From: DASQGA01 sp038209555
GTDB lineage: Bacteria > Actinomycetota > Thermoleophilia > Gaiellales > Gaiellaceae
Direction: 5' to 3'
Length of the DNA: 64,000 nt
NCBI GenBank assembly: GCA_038209555.1
Contig: JBBQXP010000003.1
Span: forward strand, 1-64,000
Position 1 is the stretch's first letter. The number at the start of each line of letters is the position of its first letter. A program made the translations under genes and the position numbers. Of the stretch, positions 31,803-40,182 are shown in pieces. The notes below the pieces were generated by a model. It saw only the letters and a list, made by a program, of their open reading frames with translations, was not told where the DNA came from and searched no databases.

Positions 31803-32713
31803 CGCGGCTTCAGGCCAAGGATCGCGCGGGTGTCATCGGCTGTTGCCGGCTCGCGGTCGAGGAGCGGAACGAGCGTCATCGCCTTCTCGACGAGCTCGGC
31901 GTTCGAGGCCGCCCGTCGCTCCAGATCGAGCCGCAGGTTGTCCTCGAGCCCGACCCGCACGTGGCCGCCGAGCATGAGCGAGGTCGCCGCGAGGTGGAAC
32001 TCGCCTGGATAGCCGATCCCGGCCGCGGACCAGGTGTAGGCCCCGGCGCCGAACAAATCGGTCGCCGTGCGGCGCATGTGCAGGAGCTGCTCGAGGGTGG
32101 CGGCGTTCGCGCCCAGCACGCCGAGGACGAACTGGATGTGGAGCGGAGGGTCGAGCAGCCCCTGGTCGAGCAGGTGCGCGACGTTGTACAGGTGGCCGAC
32201 GTCATACGTCTCGAGCTCGGGCTTCGTCCCAGCCTCCCGGAAGAGCTCGGCGAGCCTGTACGTGTCCGCAAACGTGTTCCGGAAGACGTATTCCCGGGTC
32301 GATTCCAGGTAGTCGACCTCCCAGGGCTCCATCTCGGCCCGGTGCCGGACCTGGAAGATCCCGAAGTTGAAGCTCCCGACGTTGAAGCTCGCCAGCTCGG
32401 GCCGGCAGGCAGAAAGGACGCGTGCCCGCTCGTCGATCGTCATGCCGACGCCGCCACCGGTCGTGGGCTGGACGATTGCGCCGCACCGTTCGCGGATGCC
32501 CGCGATCACCTCCTCGAAGAGCCCCAGGTCGGCGGAGGGCTTCCCGGTCGTCGGGTCGCGGACGTGCACGTGGACGATCGCGGCGCCCGCCTCGTGGGCG
32601 GCGACGGCCGAGTCGACGATCTCCTCGACCGTCACGGGAATCGCCGGGCTCTGGCCGGGGACCGTCATCCCGCCCGTGATCGCGCACGAGATGAACGCCT
32701 TCTCGCCTGCCAT
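31799..32713 (-). CDS. BKACE-family (3-keto-5-aminohexanoate cleavage) enzyme
   Basis: A 304-residue member of the DUF849/BKACE family, which condenses a beta-keto acid with acetyl-CoA and releases acetoacetate plus a new acyl-CoA. Zn-site and acid motifs: FISCAITGGM (about 7-16), AAIVHVHVRDPTTGKPS (about 44-60, the His-x-His pair), TTGGGVGMTIDERA (about 84-97), ELASFNVGSFNF (about 106-117) and the late LMLGGHVRVGLEDNL (about 247-261). The family has many specificities set by side-chain pockets, not readable here. It starts directly at the stop of the upstream oxidoreductase gene and is the last of the 24-gene array. Confidence 0.88.
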   Translation of the reverse strand: MAGEKAFISCAITGGMTVPGQSPAIPVTVEEIVDSAVAAHEAGAAIVHVHVRDPTTGKPSADLGLFEEVIAGIRERCGAIVQPTTGGGVGMTIDERARVLSACRPELASFNVGSFNFGIFQVRHRAEMEPWEVDYLESTREYVFRNTFADTYRLAELFREAGTKPELETYDVGHLYNVAHLLDQGLLDPPLHIQFVLGVLGANAATLEQLLHMRRTATDLFGAGAYTWSAAGIGYPGEFHLAATSLMLGGHVRVGLEDNLRLDLERRAASNAELVEKAMTLVPLLDREPATADDTRAILGLKPR

Positions 32714-33688
32714 CTAGACCGTGAGCACGAGCTTGCCGAAGTGCTCTCCCGCCTCCATCCGCTCGTGGGCGGCCGCCGCTTCGGAGAGCGGCCGGACGCT
32801 GTCGATGATCGGCCGCCAGTCGGCCAAGGTGACAGCCTCGAGGAAGCGCTCGAAGTCCCTCGGGCCACCCAGCGTCGTACCGAGGAGGGAAAGGTGGCGG
32901 AGGTAGAACGGCCGCACGCCCACCTGGGACTCCCCGCCGCCGGTCGCTCCCATCACGACGGCGCGGCCGCCGGGACGAAGGCAGCGCAGCGAGTCGTTCC
33001 AGGTCGTCCCGACCGAGTCGAGGACGACGTCCACCCCACCGCCTGCCAGCTCACGCACCGCTTCCGGCCAGTCGCCGTCGGTGTAGTCCACCCCACCGTC
33101 GGCGCCGAGCTCTCTCGCGCGCTCGATCTTCTCGGCGCTCGAGGAGGTGACCAGGACTCGGGCTCCGGCCTGAGCGGCGAGCGGGACCGCGAACGTCGCC
33201 ACGCCGCTCCCTGCTCCGAGGACCAGCACCGTCTCGTCCCGGGCAAGGTTGCCGCGCGTGAAAAGCCCTCGGTAGGCCGTGAGCCCCGCGACGCCGAGCG
33301 TGGCTGCCTCCTCCCAGGAGAGATTCCCCGGCTTGGGGTAGACGTTCTCGGCCGGGATCTTGACCAGCTCCGCGTACGTTCCGTCCTCGGGACCGCCCAG
33401 GATGCCGAACTCGGGGCCGGAGGTGTCCTCTCGGTCCCCCCAGCGGAGGCCCGGGTGGATCACCACCTCCTCGCCGGTGTCGCGCCGGACGCCGGCCCCG
33501 TCCGAGCCGGGGACGAGCGGCAAGGGGAAGTCGCCGTAGGCGCCGCGCCGGACCGCGGTATCGCGTCGGTTGACCGTCGCGACCCGTAGCTCGACCAGAA
33601 CTTCTCCGGCAGCAGGCTCGGGATCGGGAACGTCTTCGAAGACCAGGTTGGCCGGGGGCCCGTACTCGTGGATGCGGACGGCTTGCAT
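32714..33688 (-). CDS. Zinc-type/quinone oxidoreductase (MDR superfamily)
   Basis: A 324-residue NADPH-dependent medium-chain reductase of the quinone oxidoreductase branch: MQAVRIHEYGPPANLVFEDV at the start, VPGSDGAGVRRDTGEEVV (about 59-76), LGVAGLTAYRGLF (about 131-143), and the Rossmann loop VLVLGAGSGVATFAVPLAAQ (about 153-172). The structural-zinc cysteines and the catalytic cysteine of alcohol dehydrogenases are absent, so it probably reduces an enone or quinone. Start ATG 33688 shares one base with the cupin stop (TGATG). Confidence 0.83.
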   Translation of the reverse strand: MQAVRIHEYGPPANLVFEDVPDPEPAAGEVLVELRVATVNRRDTAVRRGAYGDFPLPLVPGSDGAGVRRDTGEEVVIHPGLRWGDREDTSGPEFGILGGPEDGTYAELVKIPAENVYPKPGNLSWEEAATLGVAGLTAYRGLFTRGNLARDETVLVLGAGSGVATFAVPLAAQAGARVLVTSSSAEKIERARELGADGGVDYTDGDWPEAVRELAGGGVDVVLDSVGTTWNDSLRCLRPGGRAVVMGATGGGESQVGVRPFYLRHLSLLGTTLGGPRDFERFLEAVTLADWRPIIDSVRPLSEAAAAHERMEAGEHFGKLVLTV

Positions 33689-34098
33689 CAGTCGCGCGAC
33701 CAGGTTGGTGCCCGGCCCGCCGGCACAGCCTGGAAGTCGGGCAGCCCCTCGAGCGCCTTCTCAGGCCCGCCTGGGTTGTAAACGGCGAGCAGTCGCATGG
33801 TCTGCCAGCCCGTGTTCCGGGTCGAGTGAAACATGGCCGTCGGAACGTAGATCGTGTCACCCGGCCGCACCTGGAACGGCTGGCCGTCGTCGAGCATCTG
33901 TTCACCTTCGCCCGAGAGGACGTAGAGGACCTCCTCCGACTCAGGATGGTTGTGCCGGTCATGACCCTTGCCCGGCTGGAGCACGACCTCGCCGAACGTC
34001 ATCCCCGCGCCCTCAGTGCTCTCGGGTGAGACGAACCACTTGATCGAGCCCCATTCGAAGGTGTGTGTCGGGAGCTCGTTCGGATCAACCGCGTGCAC
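33688..34098 (-). CDS. Cupin-domain protein
   Basis: The 136-residue protein has one cupin barrel: GKGHDRHNHPESEEVLYVLS (about 44-63) matches motif 1 with metal histidines and glutamate, and GDTIYVPTAMFHSTRNTG (about 80-97) matches motif 2 with the last histidine. Metal-binding residues are complete. It overlaps the TIM-barrel gene by 14 bases; GTG 34098 has GGAGGAG upstream. Cupins often accompany the UPF0261/TIM-barrel pair in this kind of operon and may act as isomerase or hydrolase on the same substrate. Confidence 0.82.
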   Translation of the reverse strand: MHAVDPNELPTHTFEWGSIKWFVSPESTEGAGMTFGEVVLQPGKGHDRHNHPESEEVLYVLSGEGEQMLDDGQPFQVRPGDTIYVPTAMFHSTRNTGWQTMRLLAVYNPGGPEKALEGLPDFQAVPAGRAPTWSRD

Positions 34099-34930
34099 GC
34101 GTCTCCTCCTCCGTCGAGATTGCCTTGAAACGTCGCATGTTCTCGGTCATCGCGATCTCAGTCGGAAGGCGCTCCATGCTCGAAGCACCGAAGAAGCCGA
34201 CCACGCCGCTCGTCCGCTCGAGCACGTAGGCCGCGTCCTCCGGCTCTGCGATCGGGCCGCCGTGACAGAGAACGAGGACGTCCGGATCGACCTCCCGGGC
34301 GGCGTCGTGCATGGCCTGGACGAGCTCCACCGACTCGTCGAGCGTCTTCGCTGTCTCCGCGCCGATCGTCCCGGAGGTCGTGAGCCCCATGTGGGGGACG
34401 AGGACGTCGGCGCCGGCCGCCGCCATCGCGCGAGCGTCCTCGGGCGTGAAGACGTACGGAGCAGTCAGGAGATCGAGCTCGCGGGCGGCTCGGACGAGCT
34501 CGACCTCGAGCCCGTACCCCATGCCTGTCTCCTCGAGGTTGGCGCGGAAGGTGCCGTCGATCAGCCCGACGGTCGGGAAGTTCTGGATCCCGGAGAAGCC
34601 CATATCCCGCAGCTGCCGGAGGAAGACAGGCATGAGCCGGAAGGGATCCGTGCCGCACACGCCGGCGAGAACCGGGGTCTGCCCGACGATGGGGAGCACC
34701 TCCGCCGCCATCTCGACGACGATGGCGTTCGCGTCACCGTAGGGAAGCAGGCCGGCCAGCGACCCGCGCCCTGCCATCCGGTAGCGGCCCGAGTTGTAGA
34801 TGATGATGAGGTCCGCGCCGCCGGCCTCGGCACACTTGGCCGAGAGGCCCGTACCCGCTCCTGCACCGATGATCGGCCTTCCCTGCGCAACTTCGGCCCG
34901 GAGCCGCTCGAGCGCCTCCTGTCGTGTCAT
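34085..34930 (-). CDS. PEP-hydrolase-like TIM-barrel protein (Tm-1 C-terminal type)
   Basis: 281 residues of the PF09370 TIM-barrel family, related to phosphoenolpyruvate mutase/hydrolase and to the C-terminal domain of plant Tm-1. Motifs: GAGAGTGLSAKCAEAGGADL (about 22-41), IIIYNSGRYRMAGRGSLAG (about 42-60), LAGVCGTDPFRLM (about 88-100), GIQNFPTVGLIDGTFR (about 114-129) and VLCHGGPIAEPEDA (about 218-231). Its ATG overlaps the stop of the UPF0261 gene (ATGA), so the two halves that are one polypeptide in plants are two coupled genes here. Function unproven in any organism as far as I know. Confidence 0.83.
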   Translation of the reverse strand: MTRQEALERLRAEVAQGRPIIGAGAGTGLSAKCAEAGGADLIIIYNSGRYRMAGRGSLAGLLPYGDANAIVVEMAAEVLPIVGQTPVLAGVCGTDPFRLMPVFLRQLRDMGFSGIQNFPTVGLIDGTFRANLEETGMGYGLEVELVRAARELDLLTAPYVFTPEDARAMAAAGADVLVPHMGLTTSGTIGAETAKTLDESVELVQAMHDAAREVDPDVLVLCHGGPIAEPEDAAYVLERTSGVVGFFGASSMERLPTEIAMTENMRRFKAISTEEETRARG

Positions 34931-36144
34931 CCGCCCGCCCCGTAAAGCTCGTGCAGGCGGTCGGCCATCGCCTCCGCGAACGCCGGGTCGTTGATGTCGG
35001 TGTTCAGCTCGCGCACGTCGACCGAGTCGTCGAGATCCTCACGCAGCGCGGCGATAAGCGCCTCGTCGGCGTCCGGATCGTAGAAGACCTGGCCCTCGAC
35101 CGCGATCAGCGAGATGCCCCGGAGCGGGATGAACAGCGAGACCGGGCCCTGGGCCGCGTTCAGCTTGCGGGCGATCCTCCGTCCCAGCTCGGCGCACTCC
35201 TCGGGCGTCGTCCGCATGAGCGTGATCGTCGGGTTGTGCACGTAGAGGCGCCGCTCCCGGAACCGCTCCGGCACCGTCTCCATCGGCCCGAAGTTGACCA
35301 TGTCGAGGGCGCCGAGCGAGACGACCTGCGGGATCCCGACCTCGCCTGCCGCCTCCAGGCGATCCGGGCCCGCGGAGAGGACGCCTCCGACGAGGTCGTC
35401 GGCGAGCTCTGTCGTGGTTGCATCGAGCGCCGCCGCGATGAAGCCGCCTCGCATCAGCGCCTCCATCGATTGCCCACCGGTCCCGGTCGCGTGGAAGACG
35501 AGGACCTCGTAGCCCAGCTCCTCGAGCCGCTCGCGGGCCCGCGTCACGCACGGCGTCGTGACGCCGAACATCGTCGCGCCGACGAGCGGCTTGCCCGTGT
35601 CGGCGATCTCGATTGCCTGCGCCGCAGCCATGCCTGCGATGGCTGCGGCGGCATTCGTCAGGATGCGCGCGGAAATCTGGTTGATCCCGGCGATGTCGAC
35701 GACCGAGTACATCATCGTGACGTCGACGGCGCCGACGTAGGGCCGCGTGTCGCCGGAGGCGACAGTCGAGACCATGAGCTTGGGAACTCCGACCGGCAAC
35801 TGGCGCATCGCGTACGTGGCAATGGCCGAGCCGCCTGACCCTCCGAGCCCGAGGATGCCGTCCAAACGCCCCTCCGCGCGGAGCCGCTTCACGATCTCCG
35901 CAGCGCCGCGCGCCATCGTCTCGACGGCTGCGCCGCGATCGCCGGTCGCGGCAAGCTCGGTCACCTCGGCACCGGCGGCACGGCCGACCTCCTCCCGGCC
36001 GATGTCCGGCTCGGCGAGCGGCTCGCCCATGACTCCCGCATCGACGAGCACGACGTCAACCCCCTGCTCCCGAAGCCGCGAGCGCAGGTAGTCGTACTCG
36101 ACGCCCTTCGTGTCGAGCGTCCCGACGAGGACGACGGTCGCCAC
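34927..36144 (-). CDS. UPF0261 / Tm-1-like ATP-binding protein, copy 2
   Basis: 405 residues, paralogous to the protein at 21361 (same GTLDTKG start, VVLVGTLDTKGVEYDYLRSR). Other shared blocks: LDGILGLGGSGGSAIATYAM (about 93-112), YSVVDIAGINQISARILTNA (about 144-163), FGVTTPCVTRAR and FHATGTGGQSMEALM. In plants the homologous domain of Tm-1 binds the tobamovirus replication protein and contacts ATP; the bacterial role is unknown. GTG 36144 follows directly on the livF stop. Coupled to its TIM-barrel partner by a 4-base overlap. Confidence 0.85.
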   Translation of the reverse strand: MATVVLVGTLDTKGVEYDYLRSRLREQGVDVVLVDAGVMGEPLAEPDIGREEVGRAAGAEVTELAATGDRGAAVETMARGAAEIVKRLRAEGRLDGILGLGGSGGSAIATYAMRQLPVGVPKLMVSTVASGDTRPYVGAVDVTMMYSVVDIAGINQISARILTNAAAAIAGMAAAQAIEIADTGKPLVGATMFGVTTPCVTRARERLEELGYEVLVFHATGTGGQSMEALMRGGFIAAALDATTTELADDLVGGVLSAGPDRLEAAGEVGIPQVVSLGALDMVNFGPMETVPERFRERRLYVHNPTITLMRTTPEECAELGRRIARKLNAAQGPVSLFIPLRGISLIAVEGQVFYDPDADEALIAALREDLDDSVDVRELNTDINDPAFAEAMADRLHELYGAGG

Positions 36145-36870
36145 CTAGCCCGCGGTCGCCTCGACGCGTGTGACGCCCAGGTAACGCTGCTGGGCGTCCG
36201 GGTCGTTTTGGATCGCCGCGGCCGTGGTCTCGGTCGCGATCTCTCCAGCGACCATGACGAGCTGGCGCTCGCAGATCGAGGTCGCCACGCCGAGGTTCTG
36301 CTCCACCAGCAGGAGACCCATTCCTCCTTCGACGAGCTTCAGGCAGGTGCCGATCACCGACTCGATGATCGTCGGGGCGAGGCCCTCGGACGGCTCGTCC
36401 ATGATGAGAAGCCGCGGGTTCCGAAGCAACGTCCGGCCGATCGCGAGCATCTGCTGCTCGCCGCCCGAGAGCTGTGTCGCCGAGATGTTCCTCCGCTCGG
36501 CGAGGCGCGGGAAGAGCTCGTAGACGCGCTCTCTCGACCAGGCCCCGTCACGCGAGGAGCCCAGCATGCGGAGATGCTCGTCCGTGCTGAGGGAGGGGAA
36601 GAGCCGGCGCCCCTGGGGCACGAGGCCGATCCCGGCGTTCGAGATCTTGTAGGGCTGGCGACCGATGAGCTCCTCACCGTTGAGGCGAACGGACCCCTTC
36701 ACGTCGGGGACGAGGCCCATGATGGCGTTGCAGAGCGTGCTCTTACCCATCCCGTTCCGGCCGATGAGCGCAACCGGCTCGACCCCCATCTCGAAGGTGA
36801 CGCCCTGAAGGATGTGCGCAGGCCCGTAGTACGCATTCAGGCTCCTGACTGCCAACAGCGGCTCACTCAT
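36145..36870 (-). CDS. livF: Branched-chain-type ABC transporter ATPase LivF
   Basis: 241-residue ATPase of a HAAT importer. Walker A GRNGMGKST (about 38-46), Q-loop GLVPQGRRLFPSLSTDEHL, signature LSGGEQQMLAIGRTLLRNPR (about 136-155), Walker B LLIMDEPSEGLAP. The NGMGKST spelling and the GRRLFPSLT-like Q-loop are LivF-type. ATG 36870 overlaps the livG stop by 8 bases. Stop codon abuts the UPF0261 start, so importer and terminal enzymes are probably co-transcribed. Confidence 0.92.
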   Translation of the reverse strand: MSEPLLAVRSLNAYYGPAHILQGVTFEMGVEPVALIGRNGMGKSTLCNAIMGLVPDVKGSVRLNGEELIGRQPYKISNAGIGLVPQGRRLFPSLSTDEHLRMLGSSRDGAWSRERVYELFPRLAERRNISATQLSGGEQQMLAIGRTLLRNPRLLIMDEPSEGLAPTIIESVIGTCLKLVEGGMGLLLVEQNLGVATSICERQLVMVAGEIATETTAAAIQNDPDAQQRYLGVTRVEATAG

Positions 36871-37678
36871 CCGCGAATCTGCTCCCGAGGTAGATGTCGT
36901 GCACCATCTGGTTGGCGCGGATCTCCGCCGGTGTGCCCTCGACCACCACACGGCCGTCGTGCATCATCGTCACCTGCTCGGCGACCGTGAGCGCGATATC
37001 CATGTCGTGCTCGATCAAGATCAAAGTCACGTCGCGGTCGAGGGAAAGCAGAAGCTCTGTGAGCGCACCGCGCTCGCCGCGCGAGAGCCCGGACGCGGGC
37101 TCATCGAGCATCATGATCTTCGGGTCGCCCGCCCGCGCCATCGCGACTTCGAGCTGGCGCTGCTCACCATGCGAAAGCGAACCGACGACCGTATCGAGGC
37201 GTGTCTCGAGACCCACGTGCTCGGCCAGGTCGGCGGCGCGGGTGCGCATCTCCGCGTCCCGACTGGTCCGGACGGGCCGGAGGTGGCCACTCTTCGCGCC
37301 GAGCACCGCCAAATAGAGGTTCTCCTCGACCGTCAGGCCAAGGAAGAGTCGCGACTTCTGAAAGGTTCTGGTCAAGCCGAGCTGCACACGCTTGCGCGCC
37401 GGGACGAGCGTCACGTTCTCGCCGAAGAGCTCGACGGTTCCGGCCGTGGGCGGAAACTCGCCCGAGATGACGTTGAAGAGCGTCGTCTTGCCTGCGCCGT
37501 TCGGCCCGAGGATGGCCCGCCGCTCACCGGGCAGGACGTCGAGATCGACGTCCCGCACGGCTTGGACACCGCCGAAGCGCCGGCCGACCCCCCGCAAGCG
37601 GAGGATCGGCTCGACACCTTCGGCGTTCGCTGCTATTGCCAGCGTTCTACCCTCCGCTCGCCCACGGAGGTGGATCAC
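36863..37678 (-). CDS. livG: Branched-chain-type ABC transporter ATPase LivG
   Basis: 271 residues with Walker A GPNGAGKTT (about 58-66), the LivG-type Q-loop LTRTFQKSRLFLGLTVEENL, signature GSLSHGEQRQLEVAMARAGD (LSHGEQR variant, about 166-185) and Walker B IMMLDEPASGLSRGE. The C-terminal VVEGTPAEIRANQMVHDIYL matches LivG ends (xVHxxYLG). GTG 37678 lies inside the 3' end of the binding-protein gene and gives a 25-residue extension before the ATPase fold; a later start is possible. Confidence 0.9.
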   Translation of the reverse strand: MIHLRGRAEGRTLAIAANAEGVEPILRLRGVGRRFGGVQAVRDVDLDVLPGERRAILGPNGAGKTTLFNVISGEFPPTAGTVELFGENVTLVPARKRVQLGLTRTFQKSRLFLGLTVEENLYLAVLGAKSGHLRPVRTSRDAEMRTRAADLAEHVGLETRLDTVVGSLSHGEQRQLEVAMARAGDPKIMMLDEPASGLSRGERGALTELLLSLDRDVTLILIEHDMDIALTVAEQVTMMHDGRVVVEGTPAEIRANQMVHDIYLGSRFADE

Positions 37679-39062
37679 CCTTCACGCACTCGGGGTTCTT
37701 GCGATCAGGGGTTGGCGTGTCGGCGCTGAAGGCGCCGCCGAAAGTCTGGTCGACTTCGGGGATCGCCTTCAGTGTCTTCAGGCCGAGGTCGCCGCTGTCG
37801 AGCTTGGCGACTTCGACGAGGTAGTTGGTACCAACCGCGTTGCGGTTGTCGTCGAGCGTGATCGTTCCGTTCGGCGCCTCGAGCGTGAGGCTCGTCATAG
37901 CCTCGCGCAACTTCGCGCCGCCGTCGGAGATGTCGCCGTCCACCTGTTCGAGCGACTGCAGGGTCGCCTCCATCGCGTCGAAGTTGTTCACCGCGAAGAG
38001 ACTCTCGGGACCGGGGACGTCCGGGTAGGCCGCCGTGAAGTCCTCGATGTAGCTTGTGAACGCCTCGTCGGTCGACTGCGCGTCCACGGGGGATCCCGAG
38101 ACCACGCCCTCCATGCGGGGTCCGATCTCCTTCAACACGACCGGGTCGATCGCGACCGAGCCGGCGATGATCTTGTCCGCGAGGTTGCCGCGACCGAGCT
38201 CCTCGTAGCCTTTGACGAAGGCGAGCGTCCCCGTTCCGCCGACGCCGAGGAAGAAGCCGTCGAGGTTTGTTTCCGGGATCTGCTGGATGAACGAGGAGTA
38301 GTCCTCCTCGCCCAGGGGCGGCCAGATCCGCTTCTCGACGTTCCCGCCGAGGGAACAGAACTCGGCCACGAATCCCGCCACCTGCGTGTACGGGAAGTCG
38401 TAGTCGTCGGCAAGCGTGACGACGTTCCGCCACCCGAGCTCGTTGTACGCGTAGTCACCGAGACCGGCCATCCACTGAGCTCCGTCTGTGTTCCACCGGA
38501 AGAAGTTCGGCGACTGCACCTTGAGCGTGGTGTCCTGCGCGCCCGAGGTTCCGTTCACGAAGGTGACGTCCGGCTGGCTCTTCGAATACTCGGCTACGGC
38601 AATCCCCTCCGAACCCGAGAGAGGCCCGATGAGGATGTCCACCTTCTCCTGCTCGACGAGCCGCCTCGCCTCCTCGGCCGCCTTGTCCGGCGTCGCGTCG
38701 GAGCAACCGAACACGAGCTCGATCGGGTGGCCCGCGACCGTCGCACCGGTGACGCCGTCGCTCGGCTTCGAGCCGGCCGCCTCGCCGCCTCGCCGGATGA
38801 GGGGAATCATCGAGCCAGCGACGGTGTTCTCGTAGAAGGGTGCGAACGGGCCCTCACAGGTCGAGAGGTGCCCGATCTTGATCGCCTCGCCGCCGCCCGA
38901 TCCGCCGGTATCGCTGGAGGCGGCGCCGGTGTCGGTCGTGCTGGCTTCGTCGTCGCCGCCGCAACCGGCCGCAACCACCGCGAGGGTGAGTACGAGGGCC
39001 GCGAACAGGGCCAGAAGCGTCCAACGCCTCACCCCGCTGCCGCCGTATCTGCCTCGACTCAT
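37647..39062 (-). CDS. Substrate-binding lipoprotein of the ABC importer
   Basis: 471-residue periplasmic binding protein (PBP type I, LivK/UrtA group). A signal peptide with lipobox (TLLALFAALVLTLAVVAAG, cysteine next, about residue 35) is followed by a glycine/serine/aspartate linker (GGDDEAST...). Mature part: IKIGHLSTCEGPFAPFYENT (about 62-81), ILIGPLSGSEGIAVAEYSKS (about 142-161), FVNGTSGAQDT, and hinge segments near VGGTGTLAFVKGY. Lipid anchoring outside the membrane is expected. AAAGGAG precedes ATG 39062. Ligand not predictable; it should be the substrate (or its precursor) of the array. Confidence 0.88.
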   Translation of the reverse strand: MSRGRYGGSGVRRWTLLALFAALVLTLAVVAAGCGGDDEASTTDTGAASSDTGGSGGGEAIKIGHLSTCEGPFAPFYENTVAGSMIPLIRRGGEAAGSKPSDGVTGATVAGHPIELVFGCSDATPDKAAEEARRLVEQEKVDILIGPLSGSEGIAVAEYSKSQPDVTFVNGTSGAQDTTLKVQSPNFFRWNTDGAQWMAGLGDYAYNELGWRNVVTLADDYDFPYTQVAGFVAEFCSLGGNVEKRIWPPLGEEDYSSFIQQIPETNLDGFFLGVGGTGTLAFVKGYEELGRGNLADKIIAGSVAIDPVVLKEIGPRMEGVVSGSPVDAQSTDEAFTSYIEDFTAAYPDVPGPESLFAVNNFDAMEATLQSLEQVDGDISDGGAKLREAMTSLTLEAPNGTITLDDNRNAVGTNYLVEVAKLDSGDLGLKTLKAIPEVDQTFGGAFSADTPTPDRKNPECVKGDPPPWASGG

Positions 39063-39107
39063 TCGGTTCTCCTTTCGTTTTTCTGTCGGAGTCTCATCGT
39101 TCGCCCC

Positions 39108-39121
39108 CCGGCTCGAGCCGG
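39108..39121. repeat. 14-bp perfect palindrome in the livM-binding protein gap
   Basis: CCGGCTCGAGCCGG lies in the 109-bp gap upstream of the binding-protein gene, the largest gap inside the transporter. With no loop it is more like an operator or a processing/attenuation element than a terminator. Nothing else is recognised in the gap. Confidence 0.35.
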
Positions 39122-39171
39122 TCTGCCAAAAGCGGTCCCTGTGACTTGCCTGATCCCTCCTCCTCTCGTCG

Positions 39172-40182
39172 TCATGGCTCATCGAGGGCGGCCTGCGGCG
39201 GCTCGCCGCTTCCGCCCGAACGGGTCCGGGTCATCTTGCGCACACCCTCTGTCACGCGGCCCAAGATGCCAACGAGCCCTCCCGGCGACAACAGCACGAT
39301 GACGAGGAAGACGATCCCGATCACGGTGTTGAAGCGCGTGGTCTCGCCGCGGAGCTGATCATCGAGGACGGTGAAGACGAGGGCGCCGATCCAGGCGCCC
39401 TCGAGACGGAAAAGGCCGCCGACGACGGCGATCACGAGCACGTCGATCGTCCGTGAGACATCGATCGAGCCCGGCGAAATCTGCGAGTTGTACCAGACCG
39501 AAAGCACGCCAGCGAGCGACGCGATGAAGGCTCCCACACCGAACGCAAGGGTACGGTGGAGGTGAACGTTGAACCCGAGCGCGCGCATCCGGGTCGGCTC
39601 GTCGCGGACGCCCTGAAGGGCAAGCCCGAACGGTGTCCGGACGAGGTAGCGGATGCCGACGTAGACGAGCAGCGAGACGACGAGCGCGGCGTAGTAGAGC
39701 GGCGCCGGGTCATGCCGAGGGTTCCCGATCAGGTCGGGTGCGCTCACGTTGTTGACCCCGCCGAAGCCCGAGAACTTCGTCACCTGGCCGAAGAAGTAGA
39801 AGACGATCACGGCGAAGGCGAGCGTGATCATCAGGAAGTAGATGCCGACGCTTCTGTTCGCGATCAGCCCGAAGAGAAGGCCGACCGCGGTGGCGATCAG
39901 GATGCCGGCCGCGACGGCGGGCCACTCGGACCAGCCGGTAAAGACGACGAGGTTCGCGACCACGAAGCCGGCAATCCCGAAGAGCGCCGTCTGCGCCAGC
40001 GAGACCATGCCCCCGTAGCCGGCCAGGAATATGAGGCTGGCGGCGACGATCCCGAGCCAAAGGATCTTCGTGCCGAGGACGCCGTACTGGTAGTTCGTGA
40101 AGATGAGCGGCGCGAGAAAGAGAATGAGGAGCACCCCGGCGGCCACGGCCAGGCGGAGGAGCTGCGGGCGCTCGAGCCTCAC
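39172..40182 (-). CDS. livM: Branched-chain-type ABC transporter permease LivM
   Basis: 336 residues with about nine membrane helices. The LivM block SLIFLAGYGGMVSLAQTALF (about 50-69), the family ALQGVRDEPTRMRALGFNVH (about 185-204; the EAA-like loop), and GALVFTVLDDQLRGE near the end are present. GTG 40182 overlaps livH (GTGA). A long hydrophilic C-terminal tail (TRTRSGGSGEPPQAALDEP) is unusual but seen in relatives. Confidence 0.9.
   Translation of the reverse strand: MRLERPQLLRLAVAAGVLLILFLAPLIFTNYQYGVLGTKILWLGIVAASLIFLAGYGGMVSLAQTALFGIAGFVVANLVVFTGWSEWPAVAAGILIATAVGLLFGLIANRSVGIYFLMITLAFAVIVFYFFGQVTKFSGFGGVNNVSAPDLIGNPRHDPAPLYYAALVVSLLVYVGIRYLVRTPFGLALQGVRDEPTRMRALGFNVHLHRTLAFGVGAFIASLAGVLSVWYNSQISPGSIDVSRTIDVLVIAVVGGLFRLEGAWIGALVFTVLDDQLRGETTRFNTVIGIVFLVIVLLSPGGLVGILGRVTEGVRKMTRTRSGGSGEPPQAALDEP

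Noticed and set aside
30782..33589. 935-codon open frame on the plus strand
   Set aside because: It is arginine/glycine/proline-rich and runs through the Gfo/Idh, BKACE and oxidoreductase genes in other frames; no family pattern. A high-GC shadow.
37392..39302. 636-codon plus-strand frame over livG and the binding-protein gene
   Set aside because: Antisense to two clearly recognised transporter genes; composition is that of a shadow frame.
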